The position numbers and the translations under genes were made by a program. The notes beneath the pieces were generated by a model that did not search any database, was not told where the DNA came from, and saw only the letters and a program-made list of their open reading frames with translations. Shown piece after piece: positions 26,201 through 34,700 of a DNA stretch of 64,000 nt. The stretch spans positions 156,426-220,425 of the forward strand of contig CAJXVS010000008.1 in the NCBI GenBank assembly GCA_913061265.1. The letters are read 5' to 3'. Each line of letters starts with the position of its first letter. The stretch's first letter is position 1. The stretch is from an uncultured Halobacteriovorax sp. (GTDB taxonomy: Bacteria > Bdellovibrionota > Bacteriovoracia > Bacteriovoracales > Bacteriovoracaceae).

Positions 26201-27677
26201 CTTAAAAACAAAGGGCATCAAGTCCATCATGATCAATTCAAACCCTGAAACGGTTTCAACTGATTATGATAGCTCTGATCGCCTCTACCTCTCTGCTCTC
26301 TACTCTGAAGACCTCTTTGATATTGCTCGCAATGAAAAGGTAGAAGGCATGATCACAAGTTTCAGCGGTCAAACAGGGATCAAGATTAGAAATCACTTGG
26401 AGAAGAATTTTAGAAAGGATTTTCTTGATATCAACTTTCTAGGGGCCACTCTAGAGGTTCTCGATCTAACAGAAGATAGAAAGCTCTTTAGTGAGGTGAC
26501 CTTGAAGTGTGGTCTGGCCCAGACAACGGCCAAAGAAGTAAAAGGCTTTAAACAATTAAGAAACGCCATGATTGAAATTGGTTTGCCTGTTATCATCAGA
26601 CCAAGTTATGTGATTGGCGGCGAATCAATGTATATCTTTCATAGCTTTGATGACCTTGAATCCTTGCCAGCTCAACTTAAAGAACAGCTAAAGAGTTCTT
26701 CCACAGTCTTTCAAGTTGAGACCTATCTTGAAGGAGCGCTAGAATACGACGTGGATCTCATCCGTGATAAATCGGGTAATCATGTCTTCACAGTTTGTGA
26801 GCATATAGAACATGCCGGGGTTCATTCTGGTGATAGTGGGATGATCACACCACCTGTTGTTCTCACTGATAAGCTCTATAAGAAGATGAAAGAGATCTCA
26901 GTTCAACTAGCTAACCATCTCGATATTTTAGGTCCCATTAATATTCAATACGCCGTAAAAGATGGCGAGATCTTTTGTATCGAGGCCAACCCTAGAGGCT
27001 CTCGTACTATTCCTTTTCTTTCTAAAGCCTATGCCATGGACCTAGCAGGAATTGCGACAGACGCCATGCTCGGAGAAGAGATTAAGAACTGGGACCGAGA
27101 ACTAGCTCCTTTTTTCTGTGTTAAGCAATCCACTTTTCCTTTTGACCGCTTCTTAGATGATAATATTATCCTAGGTCCAAAGATGAGGTCGACTGGGGAA
27201 ACTCTCGGAATTGATTATGATAAGGAGATGGCGATTTTAAAGAGTTATCTTGGAAACTATCCGAATCTCAATAGAGTGGGAAAGGTACTCATCTCTTTAG
27301 CTGATAATAGAAAAGACTTTATCCTGCCCTACTTAAAGCAGCTTCATCAAAATGGTTATACCTTTTTAGCAACAGCGGGAACTTGCTCTTATATAAGAAA
27401 GCAAGGCCTTCCTTGTACAAAGGTAGCAAAGATTGGCGAAGAGGATGGGCTAAGTTTATTAGACGCTCTTAAAGACGAAGATATCGTTATGGTCTTTAAT
27501 ACTCCTGAAAATATGGGAGTCTCTAAAAGTGATGGTGAAGTTATTCGAAATACCGCCATTAGTTATGGAGTTCCTACCTTTACAAGAGAAGAAAATATCA
27601 AGGCCGTTACACAGGCTCTTCTTGGGACCTTCTCACAAGATTTAATCCCTGTAAGTGTTCAGGAGATTCAGCAGTGA
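23280..27677 (+). CDS. carAB: Carbamoyl-phosphate synthase, small and large subunits fused in one polypeptide
   Basis: Makes carbamoyl phosphate from glutamine (ammonia), bicarbonate and two ATP. Residues 1 to about 372 are CarA: class I amidotransferase triad Cys253 in RGICLGHQ, His346 and Glu348 in VQFHPEA. A linker of about 20 residues leads to CarB: first ATP-grasp half from KYKRVLLVGSGPIKIGQ, oligomerisation region, second ATP-grasp half from AIAIMGSGPNRIGQG, and a C-terminal MGS-like allosteric domain (about 1330-1465). In most bacteria these are two genes; E. coli subunits sum to about the same length, so nothing is missing. GTG start with AAGGAG six bases upstream. The stop overlaps the pyrF start. 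Confidence 0.95.
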   Translation: MTPSEFRKSLKQSKVYLHFEDGRSFKGYINRKKDDPEIEGGLWGEAAFTTGMSGYQETGSDPSFLGQHIIFSTAHVGNYASDKRVDQSEKSHATALIARNFSPNEFLLKTERPLVSGMDTRSLVKYLVNSKKSHKSVLSFKHQSPSAKEFTDAKLICNELSLVSQNEPKLEIKGDNPIVLINYGVKDAIVKNLAAMKMPLITLPFNATAEQVASYKPSMIFLSNGPGDPREYKDQIEEVKKFFKLGIPMRGICLGHQLISLALGAEVIKLPFGQRGVNHPVLDRITGEILITSQNHGYATDEESLLKIAKANPIDREIFIHHKSLFDKSIEGIGSTDNFLRSVQFHPEANPGPSDAAIFFKEVEEFLKGKSEPVNIDSLHPLIDVSQPIKKEMKYKRVLLVGSGPIKIGQASEFDYSGTQACKSMKALGIEVVLLNSNPATIMTDPDMAYKTYIEPINKETIKKIIEIENVDAVLSTMGGQTALNICVELEEENYLSNHNVALLGAKVDTINKTEDRDLFAKELKTLGYETGKRFKGKSEEDALMMATSKVGYPLIIRRDFALGGKGAALVHNAEELKEVFTSDLKFPITMEKSLLGWKEVELEVMVDCEKNGVIICSIENIDPCGIHTGDSITVAPAQTISDRCYQQLRTMSLTIAKHMGVVAGGANVQFAINPNDEDDIVVIEMNPRVSRSSALASKATGYPIAKISAQLALGFTLKEILNDITQASPVAFEPSLDYVAVKIPIFPFNKFPTSSRKLGPQMRSVGEVLALGGSFNEAFLKALRSLELGLEIPELAQLKTTPYDVTMSYLKDRLLDQQELCLLTVMEAMRQGMSQTEIHEHSKITPWFLDQVSELIEIERDLKKTPELLYENFSFYKSVGFSDKHLAFLTNKAQKDILTYRHENNIFPVFKAVDTCSGEFNAETPYFYSTYAEENEAISLGANGRAIAIMGSGPNRIGQGIEFDYSCVKSCRHLKTKGIKSIMINSNPETVSTDYDSSDRLYLSALYSEDLFDIARNEKVEGMITSFSGQTGIKIRNHLEKNFRKDFLDINFLGATLEVLDLTEDRKLFSEVTLKCGLAQTTAKEVKGFKQLRNAMIEIGLPVIIRPSYVIGGESMYIFHSFDDLESLPAQLKEQLKSSSTVFQVETYLEGALEYDVDLIRDKSGNHVFTVCEHIEHAGVHSGDSGMITPPVVLTDKLYKKMKEISVQLANHLDILGPINIQYAVKDGEIFCIEANPRGSRTIPFLSKAYAMDLAGIATDAMLGEEIKNWDRELAPFFCVKQSTFPFDRFLDDNIILGPKMRSTGETLGIDYDKEMAILKSYLGNYPNLNRVGKVLISLADNRKDFILPYLKQLHQNGYTFLATAGTCSYIRKQGLPCTKVAKIGEEDGLSLLDALKDEDIVMVFNTPENMGVSKSDGEVIRNTAISYGVPTFTREENIKAVTQALLGTFSQDLIPVSVQEIQQ

Positions 27678-28366
27678 GTAGAGTAGATAAAATTTTTGTT
27701 GCCATGGATAATATGGACGAATCTGCGAGAGATAAGTTCATGGATGATCTAGGCTCAGCCCCTGTAAATATAAAGCTCGGTCTAGAGTTCTTTACTGAAT
27801 ACGGAAGAGAAGGGCTTATCAACTTTAAGAAAAGATATCAAAAGAAGATCTTCTTTGATTATAAGCTTCACGATATTCCTAACACTGTTTCTAAGGCCAT
27901 TAAGGCCATGGAAGGATTACCTATTGATTATCTTACCATCCACTTAAGTGGTGGTAGAGAGATGATCAAAGCGGCTCTTCAAGCACGGGATAAATATATC
28001 CCAAACACCAAGATCTTAGGAGTTAGCTTTCTTACGTCTCTAGGTGAATCTGATTTTTCAGAACTATGGGACTTAAAAGGAGAAGCTATAGACTTTGAAA
28101 GGCTTTTTACTATAGGTCTTGAAGAGAAGATTGACGGCTTTATCCTCTCCCCTAATGAATTAACAGTAATTAAGCCTTTAGAGAAAAGATTAGGCCTAAG
28201 CGCTCTTAAAGTAACCCCAGGGATTCGTTTTGAAGGGCAAGATGCTGGAGACCAAAAGAGAGTCGCCACGCCTGAATCTGCCTTTAATGAAGGAGCAGAC
28301 TTTCTTGTTATGGGCCGCGCTCTGACGGCCGCTCCTAACCTTCAAGAAAGGCTTTTACAGTTATGA
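27674..28366 (+). CDS. pyrF: Orotidine 5'-phosphate decarboxylase
   Basis: Last step to UMP: decarboxylates OMP. The catalytic block FFDYKLHDIPNTVSKAI carries the Lys-Asp network (DxKxxDIPxT), and PGIRFEGQD with VMGRALT forms the phosphate-binding end of the barrel. 230 residues, normal length. GTG start overlaps the carAB stop (GTGA), and its own stop overlaps the next ATG, so carAB-pyrF-phhB are translationally coupled. Confidence 0.95.
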   Translation: MSRVDKIFVAMDNMDESARDKFMDDLGSAPVNIKLGLEFFTEYGREGLINFKKRYQKKIFFDYKLHDIPNTVSKAIKAMEGLPIDYLTIHLSGGREMIKAALQARDKYIPNTKILGVSFLTSLGESDFSELWDLKGEAIDFERLFTIGLEEKIDGFILSPNELTVIKPLEKRLGLSALKVTPGIRFEGQDAGDQKRVATPESAFNEGADFLVMGRALTAAPNLQERLLQL

Positions 28367-28656
28367 GAGAAGCAGAAAAAAATGAACTCTTGAAAGCGCT
28401 TAATGCTGATTGGGACTTTAGTTTTAATAAGACAAGAATCAGAAGAAGCTATAGCCTACCTGATTATATAAGCGCTATTAAACTCCTAGAGAAGATCACT
28501 GCTCTAAGTGAAGAGTTGAACCACCATCCCGAGATTCATCTTGGATGGGGTCATTTAGAGATAGAGTTATGGACTCATACTAAAGATGATCTAAGCGTTC
28601 TTGATTTTGAATTGGCCAGAAGAATTGATCAGGCCTCTCTTACAACTTCAGTATGA
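28363..28656 (+). CDS. phhB: Pterin-4a-carbinolamine dehydratase (4a-hydroxytetrahydrobiopterin dehydratase)
   Basis: Dehydrates 4a-hydroxytetrahydrobiopterin made by aromatic amino-acid hydroxylases, regenerating pterin cofactor. The family signature is clear: E-x-x-x-H-H-P-x(5)-W-x(9)-H, seen as ELNHHPEIHLGWGHLEIEL followed by WTH. 97 residues, normal. Its ATG overlaps the pyrF stop (ATGA). Why a pterin enzyme sits in a pyrimidine operon is unclear; no hydroxylase gene is in the window. The 3' end overlaps the convergent RDD gene by 28 bp. Confidence 0.93.
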   Translation: MREAEKNELLKALNADWDFSFNKTRIRRSYSLPDYISAIKLLEKITALSEELNHHPEIHLGWGHLEIELWTHTKDDLSVLDFELARRIDQASLTTSV

Positions 28657-29177
28657 CAAAGCTTATCATGCAGGAGGCTTTTCTTACCTCCAAGAAGGCC
28701 TAGAAAGTTCATGCCAAATAAAAGGCTTGAGAACATCCAAAGCCAATAGCGGTTATTCGCCTCAAGAAAACTAAGTTTAGTCCCCTCTTCCTTTTGAACC
28801 TTAATCCCAAGAACACTCATGCCAATAGTGGCGGCCTTAGAAGAGGATTCGCAAAGAGTAAAATAGAGCCAATGGGCACTAAAGAATGAAGCAACGCCGG
28901 AGCCCACACATAGGGCCCGCATGAAATCAGGGTGAAGACCGAGATCAGACAAAGCAGAGAAACAAATAAGGGTCATGGTTGCGCTAAAGAAAAGACTTGG
29001 GATAATCAGAACAAATTGATCAATAAGGCAGGCAAAAGCCTTCATCTTAAAACTACTAAGCTCAAAGGGTCTTAATGCTAAGACAGCTCCAGGCTCAGAC
29101 TCTCTTACAGGGGATACTACAGCTTCTTCAATATGATACTGATCTGACCCGAATTCGGGCACCAATGCTTTTTCCAT
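28629..29177 (-). CDS. RDD-family integral membrane protein
   Basis: 182 residues with about three transmembrane helices (about 52-75, 85-108, 143-165). The family hallmarks are a basic-acidic motif at the first helix, here KAFACLIDQF (Lys in place of the usual Arg), ATIGMSVLGIKV, and a C-terminal LLHDKLCHT. RDD proteins are inner-membrane proteins of mostly unknown role, sometimes linked to ion or solute transport. A GGAG site precedes the ATG by 8 nt. A -10-like TATAAT lies at 29216-29221 on this strand without a convincing -35. Confidence 0.82.
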   Translation of the reverse strand: MEKALVPEFGSDQYHIEEAVVSPVRESEPGAVLALRPFELSSFKMKAFACLIDQFVLIIPSLFFSATMTLICFSALSDLGLHPDFMRALCVGSGVASFFSAHWLYFTLCESSSKAATIGMSVLGIKVQKEEGTKLSFLEANNRYWLWMFSSLLFGMNFLGLLGGKKSLLHDKLCHTEVVREA

Positions 29178-29328
29178 TCCTTAATCTCCGACGTGCAACA
29201 TTTGAATGAAATGCCATTATAGAGCATTTTAAATATGGGTAAAATCTCAACTGAAAATCAGGGGTTAGACCAAAATCACCTGACTTGAATCTTTGGCAAT
29301 TGACCTAATATTTAGGCACCTGAATTAT

Positions 29329-30189
29329 CTAGTTATGTAAACTAACGTCAGTAGACTTGATATGAAGGTCTCGTTGAGGGAAAGGGATAGCGATATTTTC
29401 TTTTCTAAAAGCTTCGTCTATGGAGAACCTAATATCACTTTTCAATGATTCATTATCCCAAAGCTCTTTAGTCCATACTCTTAACTCAAAGTTTAAAGAA
29501 GAGTCCCCAAAAGAGACAAAAATAACAGTTGGTCCTGGGTAATCTAGAACCTTAGCTTGGGCATTACCGACTTCTTTTAAAACAGATTCTACTTTTCGAG
29601 TATCTGTTCCATAGGCCACACCGACAGAGATATGGAGCCTAATTCTTTCTCCTGAAAAAGATTCATTAACGACTTGCTCAGCGATGAACTGTGAATTAGG
29701 AACGATGATAGTTATGTCATCTCTTGTATTAACCAAGGTTGACCTGGCGCCAATCTGTATGACTTTCCCAGAAACACCTTTTACTTCAACTAGGTCACCA
29801 AGCTTGATGGGTCTCTCAATTAAAATAATAAGTCCTGCAATAAAATTTTGAGTAATATTTTGTAGACCAAAACCAATACCAACCATGAGGACAGCACCGA
29901 GAGCCGCCAATGAAGATAAAGAGACACCAACTGTGTCTAAAGTAATGAGGGTTCCTATGATGACAACCAAGTAGCGTGTAAAAGTTGATATGCTTCCCTT
30001 AACACCGGGGTCTATATCTTTTCCATCTAATAGATTCTTAATAAAACGCTCTGCCATTCGAGAAAGGATGACTGAGAGGTAAAAAACAATACAGGCCAAG
30101 ATAAGGGACATAATAGAAAACTTGTTTCCACTTATCTCAAAAAGAGGTGTCCGAATTAAATTAAAAATCTTAGATGCTGCTTCCCACAT
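29329..30189 (-). CDS. MscS-family small-conductance mechanosensitive channel
   Basis: Opens under membrane tension to release solutes. Three transmembrane helices in residues 18-110, the last being the Gly/Ala-rich pore helix (SSLAALGAVLMVGIGFGLQN). Then the beta domain with the signature LIERPIKLGDLVEVKGVSGKV and IVPNSQF, and the alpha/beta C-terminal domain. 286 residues matches short MscS. The gene starts 9 nt after the methyltransferase stop, without a clear ribosome site. Confidence 0.93.
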   Translation of the reverse strand: MWEAASKIFNLIRTPLFEISGNKFSIMSLILACIVFYLSVILSRMAERFIKNLLDGKDIDPGVKGSISTFTRYLVVIIGTLITLDTVGVSLSSLAALGAVLMVGIGFGLQNITQNFIAGLIILIERPIKLGDLVEVKGVSGKVIQIGARSTLVNTRDDITIIVPNSQFIAEQVVNESFSGERIRLHISVGVAYGTDTRKVESVLKEVGNAQAKVLDYPGPTVIFVSFGDSSLNFELRVWTKELWDNESLKSDIRFSIDEAFRKENIAIPFPQRDLHIKSTDVSLHN

Positions 30190-30198
30190 AGATATAGC

Positions 30199-30852
30199 TT
30201 AAAGGGAGATAGGCTTACTGGCAATTATTCTGAGGACCTGAGGATCCTCTAAAAGAGGTAATTCTCTATGATCGTGAGGGATCATACGAAGGTCCTCATG
30301 AACCCTAAGTTGTTCAATTCTAAAGCCGGCCAAGTTAAAGAGGTCTTCGATAAGCAGGCTTGGAAGGATCAAACGACTGACCATATCACCTTTTCTAAGC
30401 TGGAAGGTCTTCTCATCAAAGCTAAATCCTTCTTCAAAGCTCATAGAAGAATGAGAGATCATGGTTTCTAAGAAGAAGAGTCCCCCCTCTTTTAGGGAAA
30501 GAAAACTATTTCTAAGGGCGCGCCTATACTCTTCGAAGTCATTCAAACAATGAAGAAGATGGGCGTCTAGTATAAAGGCGTATTTCTCCGGAGCTAGAAA
30601 GTCACAGATGCTTCCTTCATAAAAATCTGCAGAGACTTTAGAGTCTTTAAGTTCCCTAATCACAAGCGGATCAATATCTAGGCAATCAACAGGGCCTAAG
30701 GGACTAAAAAGATCTGGAAGGATGGGCTTTGATCCGCATCCAATTTCAAGATAGGGACCCTTTGGGTATTTAAAAAGACATGCTTCAAAGATAGGCCCTG
30801 TAAAGAAACTCTCTAGTCCAGGACCGTTATCATTACTTATATTATTCACCAT
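30199..30852 (-). CDS. Class I SAM-dependent methyltransferase, substrate unknown
   Basis: A 217-residue Rossmann-type methyltransferase. The SAM-binding motif I is YLEIGCGSKP (about residues 34-43), followed by acidic LDIDP and SICDFL, then AFILDAHLLHCL as motif II/post-I and SLKEGGLFFLETM as motif III. Such enzymes act on small molecules, lipids or proteins; nothing here narrows it. Just upstream of, and close to, the MscS gene on the same strand. Confidence 0.82.
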   Translation of the reverse strand: MVNNISNDNGPGLESFFTGPIFEACLFKYPKGPYLEIGCGSKPILPDLFSPLGPVDCLDIDPLVIRELKDSKVSADFYEGSICDFLAPEKYAFILDAHLLHCLNDFEEYRRALRNSFLSLKEGGLFFLETMISHSSMSFEEGFSFDEKTFQLRKGDMVSRLILPSLLIEDLFNLAGFRIEQLRVHEDLRMIPHDHRELPLLEDPQVLRIIASKPISL

Positions 30853-30877
30853 TAATAAAAAGCCTTATAAAGGTGGC

Positions 30878-31504
30878 CTATTTCTTCTTCTTGGCAGACC
30901 AAGAGTCTGAAAGCAAGAAGCTAATAAACTCTGTGCTATTAGTAAGACCCTTCCATGCCCAGGTCTTAATTGAGTCCGGAACCGAGTAATTAGCATTAAG
31001 GGCCAAACGCCCATGACAAGAACTTAAAACAAATTGATAGAGTCCTTCGTGAGCATTCTTAAAAATATCATAAGGAACTGGCTTACTATTGTAATCATAA
31101 AAACTATGCTTATTTCCGTGGCTCGACCACATGATCAAACTGGTATCAACTGAATCAATGGCCGCTTCAAGATGAGCGACTTTCGCTTTAACATTCATCA
31201 TCACTCTAAAACCAGAGTCTGAAAGGTAGTTCATGATGCCCCAGAGTTTTTGATACTCAGTTTGGGTCATAGATTGATCCTTCTTCCCTACGGCCAAGAG
31301 AATATAAAGGTCCCCAGCTGGATAAACGGACTTATTTCTAGAACCTTTGATATCCACTTGAATCAGCTCTTCAGGGAAATCAGTAGTGATCTTCTCTAGC
31401 TGAGATATAAAGGACTTAGAGTTACCGGCGGATAAATATTCAGTGGCAAATGCATTTGTATATAAAGATAGAAAGGCCAAAACAGCTAAGTGCTTAATAA
31501 TCAT
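30878..31504 (-). CDS. Exported protein with a clan CD (caspase/CHAT-like) His-Cys dyad
   Basis: 208 residues with signal peptide (IIKHLAVLAFLSLYTNAFA). A hydrophobic strand ending in SSHGN (His129-Gly130) and, 34 residues on, a strand ending in VLSSCHG (Cys163) reproduce the His-Gly ... Ser/Ala-Cys dyad of clan CD cysteine peptidases (caspases, gingipains, CHAT domains). An earlier strand LYILLAVGK and helix fit the alpha/beta sandwich. It ends in KKKK. If active it would be a small periplasmic or secreted protease. The family assignment rests on motif and fold order only. Confidence 0.55.
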   Translation of the reverse strand: MIIKHLAVLAFLSLYTNAFATEYLSAGNSKSFISQLEKITTDFPEELIQVDIKGSRNKSVYPAGDLYILLAVGKKDQSMTQTEYQKLWGIMNYLSDSGFRVMMNVKAKVAHLEAAIDSVDTSLIMWSSHGNKHSFYDYNSKPVPYDIFKNAHEGLYQFVLSSCHGRLALNANYSVPDSIKTWAWKGLTNSTEFISFLLSDSWSAKKKK

Positions 31505-31798
31505 ATAATTTCCCCTTTTGATTAGACCCAGAATCTATCAGCCACAGAAAAATACTCAATATTGATTGAAAAATTCACCCTGAAACTGTCACCTCATTGT
31601 AAATAATACATCGCAGCATACTTTTGGCCATCCGTGGCCCCTCTTTTGCTAAAGTAACTCTTAACTTAACCCTATAAATGAAACGGAGTTCGTTTTGGGG
31701 TCTTTTGCACACCAAAAGGCTCAATTACGGCCCAAAAATGGTTTTTTTGTGGTGCCAACTGGCACTATGGTTCCAAAATGACCGAGGAGAATTTGATA
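31505..31798 (+). promoter_or_regulatory. Divergent intergenic region and structured leader of the 1194-residue gene
   Basis: 294 bp without a convincing gene. It holds a hairpin GGCCA/TGGCC (31626-31639), a -10-like TATAAA (31673-31678), a hairpin CTTTTG/CAAAAG extendable to 8 bp (31700-31720), and a near-palindrome GTGCCA-AC-TGGCAC (31752-31765). The GAGGAG ribosome site follows for the ATG at 31799. If transcription begins near 31685, the mRNA has a leader of about 115 nt with two stems. Confidence 0.4.
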
Positions 31799-34700
31799 AT
31801 GAAGACTAAGATGCTTGCAGTTTTCGCACTAACTGCACAACTAGTTTCAGGCGCGGCAATGGCTCAACATCACGGTGGAAACCACGGTGGTAACAACAAC
31901 GGTAATAACAATAACTTTAATTCTAACGACATCTTTGGAAACAAGAATGATTGGCGGAATCAATATATTGGAAAGCCAACTTTTAGAATCTCTGATGATC
32001 AAAAGCTTCAGGTTATTCGTAAAAGATGGAAAGTCCTAAAGACCGAAGTGGAAGCGCTTAATAAAAGAATCCAAACGAAGCAAACTGCTTTAGAAGCACT
32101 CCAAAAAAATAGAAAGAAAAAGAATCAAGAAGTGACTAAGCTCTCAAATGAGATCGTAGCTGCTCTTCAAAAGAAGCAACAACTTGAAGCAAAACTTCCT
32201 GCTCTTAAAAAAGCGGCCACTGATACTCAGGCCATTGCCACAGCTGCTTCTCAAGGTGAGAAACAAGCTAAAAAACAATTAGATCAAGCAAAAGCTAAAC
32301 TAGCTGCTGAAGAGACTAACTGTACGGCCGCTCCGACACCAGCATGTCAGGCTAAAGTTAATAAGATGAAGAAGCGTGTTGCTAACCTAACGGTTCAACA
32401 TGCTGCCGCTGTTAAAGGCGCTGCAGAGACTAAGCTTGCTGCGCAGGCGGCTAAGAAGTCACTTAATCAAACAAATAAAAGAATCACTGATATCACAACA
32501 GCTAACGCTACTCGTACAACAGCTGTTACTGCTAAGAAAGCAGAGCTAGCAGGTGTTGACGCTAAGATTAAGACAGCTAATCAACAGTTAAGACCAATGC
32601 TTGGAAAGCAGAAGCTTAAGACAGCTGAGTACAAGAAAATTAATCAAGCTCGTACTGCGAGAAGACAACAAGTCATTACAAAAGTTCTTAACGCCAACTC
32701 AAGAGGCGCAAGACTTGGACGTGAGTCAGGTCAAAAAGAAGGACTTGAACTAGCTCAGGCCCGTGGTCGTCGTTTTGGTGATCAAGATGGTTATAGAGAT
32801 GGTGAAAGCGTTGGAACTAGAGACGGTCAACAAGCTTCATATAATGTAGGTCACTCACGTGGAAATGTTGATGGTGCCGCTCGCGCTGTAAGAGTAGGGA
32901 CTGAAAACGGAACTGTTGAAGGAACTCGTCAGGGTAATACTGATGCTGGAAACAGAGAAGGTAGTGCTGCCGGAACTCAAAGAGCTCAAAACTCTGATGC
33001 CGCTCAAGTTGGTCAAAGGCAAGGAGAAAACGATGGTCTTCAAAGGTCAGTTACAACTGGTAAGAGAGTTGGGACAGCTAAAGGTGAAGGACAGGCCATT
33101 GATAAATATGAAACAAATGATCTAAAAGTAGAAGATGCATTCGGTCCATTTGCTGGATCTTTTGGACATGATATTCCAAGTTTTCCAGGTGATTTTCGTC
33201 AAGGACGTCATTGGAACCCAAGACCTCAGGCCCCAAGCAGACTAGCTCGTCTAGCCCACCTTGATGGTTATGAAGCCCGTTACTTTCAAGCCACACGTTT
33301 AACTTATGACCGTGAGATTGAAAGATACTATATTGGTTACTATGATCAATCATACCAAGGTGCTTACCAAGACTTCTCTGCAAGAGATTATCCTGCTCAT
33401 AGAGACAGTGGATATAGATCTGGAGAAACCACAGCTTATAACAGAGATTACCAAGGTGTTTTTGATAACTTTTATGCTCAGTTGAGAGATCAGTTTAACC
33501 GTAACCCAAATAGATCAAGTGACGTCTTCAGATCAGTATACGCTAATGTTGAAGGGTCAACTTTTAACTCTGTTTATGAGCAAATCCGTAGCGCTTCTCA
33601 CTCTAGGCACGAAGAAGCGACTTTTCAATCAAATATAGCGGCTCAAACAGAGATCTATAGAGCATCAAGATTTGCTTCAGTCAGTTCTGTTTACGAAAAC
33701 CACCCAGTTCTAAAGTTTAGTTCATCACAAATTGTTGATGGCGGAATTAATGAAGTGGCTAAGCTTGATGGAGTCTTCCAACCAGGTGAGAAAACATTTA
33801 ACAATATTAAGATTGTTAACTTTGGTAAGAAAGCCGCGACTAACGTTGTTGTTACAATGGAAAATGGTCAAAGCTTTAAGCTTACAAGTGTAAGCCCAAG
33901 ATCGAAGACTACTTTAAAAGGTGTCTCTCAAGGTGTTATTCCACCACAAGCGAGAATTGGATCAACTTATAAGTCAAAGCTTACTTTAACTCAGGCCTTA
34001 AGCGCTGAGAAAAGAATTCAGGGACGTCACTTTATGGACGCAAACTCTGGAGTGCTTGCTGTTGATACTAAGAATGTCTCTGTTCAATACCCTCTTGCAT
34101 TGTCTTCTTTAGGAAGTTCTTCACAACTTCTTATTAACCAGAAGAACAAGATGAATGTAACTGTTACGAACAACTCTAAAAGAGCTTACACTGGATCAAT
34201 TGATGTTAAGTTAACATCAAACGCGACTTCACAAGTGATCACAAGAGGGTTTGATCCAGTATCAAAACTTTCTAGTTCGGCTAAATTGACTGACGCTGAG
34301 ATCTTAGTAAGTGATGAAAGAGATGTTTATACACCAGTTACTTTTACAGCAACTGTTTCTAAGAACGGAGTTGTTCTTGGAAGAATCAATAAAGTCTTTA
34401 ACACTATGGTAAAAGCGCCTTATGCTGAGAAAAGAAATGATGTTCCAGTTATCGTTGTAGACGCTGACAAGAACTCTAGAGATCTTCTTGATGTAATAGC
34501 TCTTCTAGGTGGTGTTAAAAAGGTAAGTGTTTTAGACATTAGTCTTAACAGCTTAAATGCAACAGCTCTTAATAATGGACTTAAGAATAAGACTCTTCTT
34601 CTTGTGGATAACGGAAGAGGATCAGTTGTAAGACCATTTGAAGCTACCATTGCTAAGTCAACAAACAGCGTTCTTGTTTATGTTGATAATAACCAAGAGT

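Noticed and set aside
29216..29250. Full promoter for the RDD gene
   Set aside because: TATAAT is perfect, but the nearest -35 candidate is 23 nt away, too far for a standard sigma70 promoter.
31678..31809. 43-codon frame overlapping the start of the giant exported gene
   Set aside because: No ribosome site, Trp/Cys-rich atypical composition, and it runs through leader hairpins; kept only as part of the leader observation.
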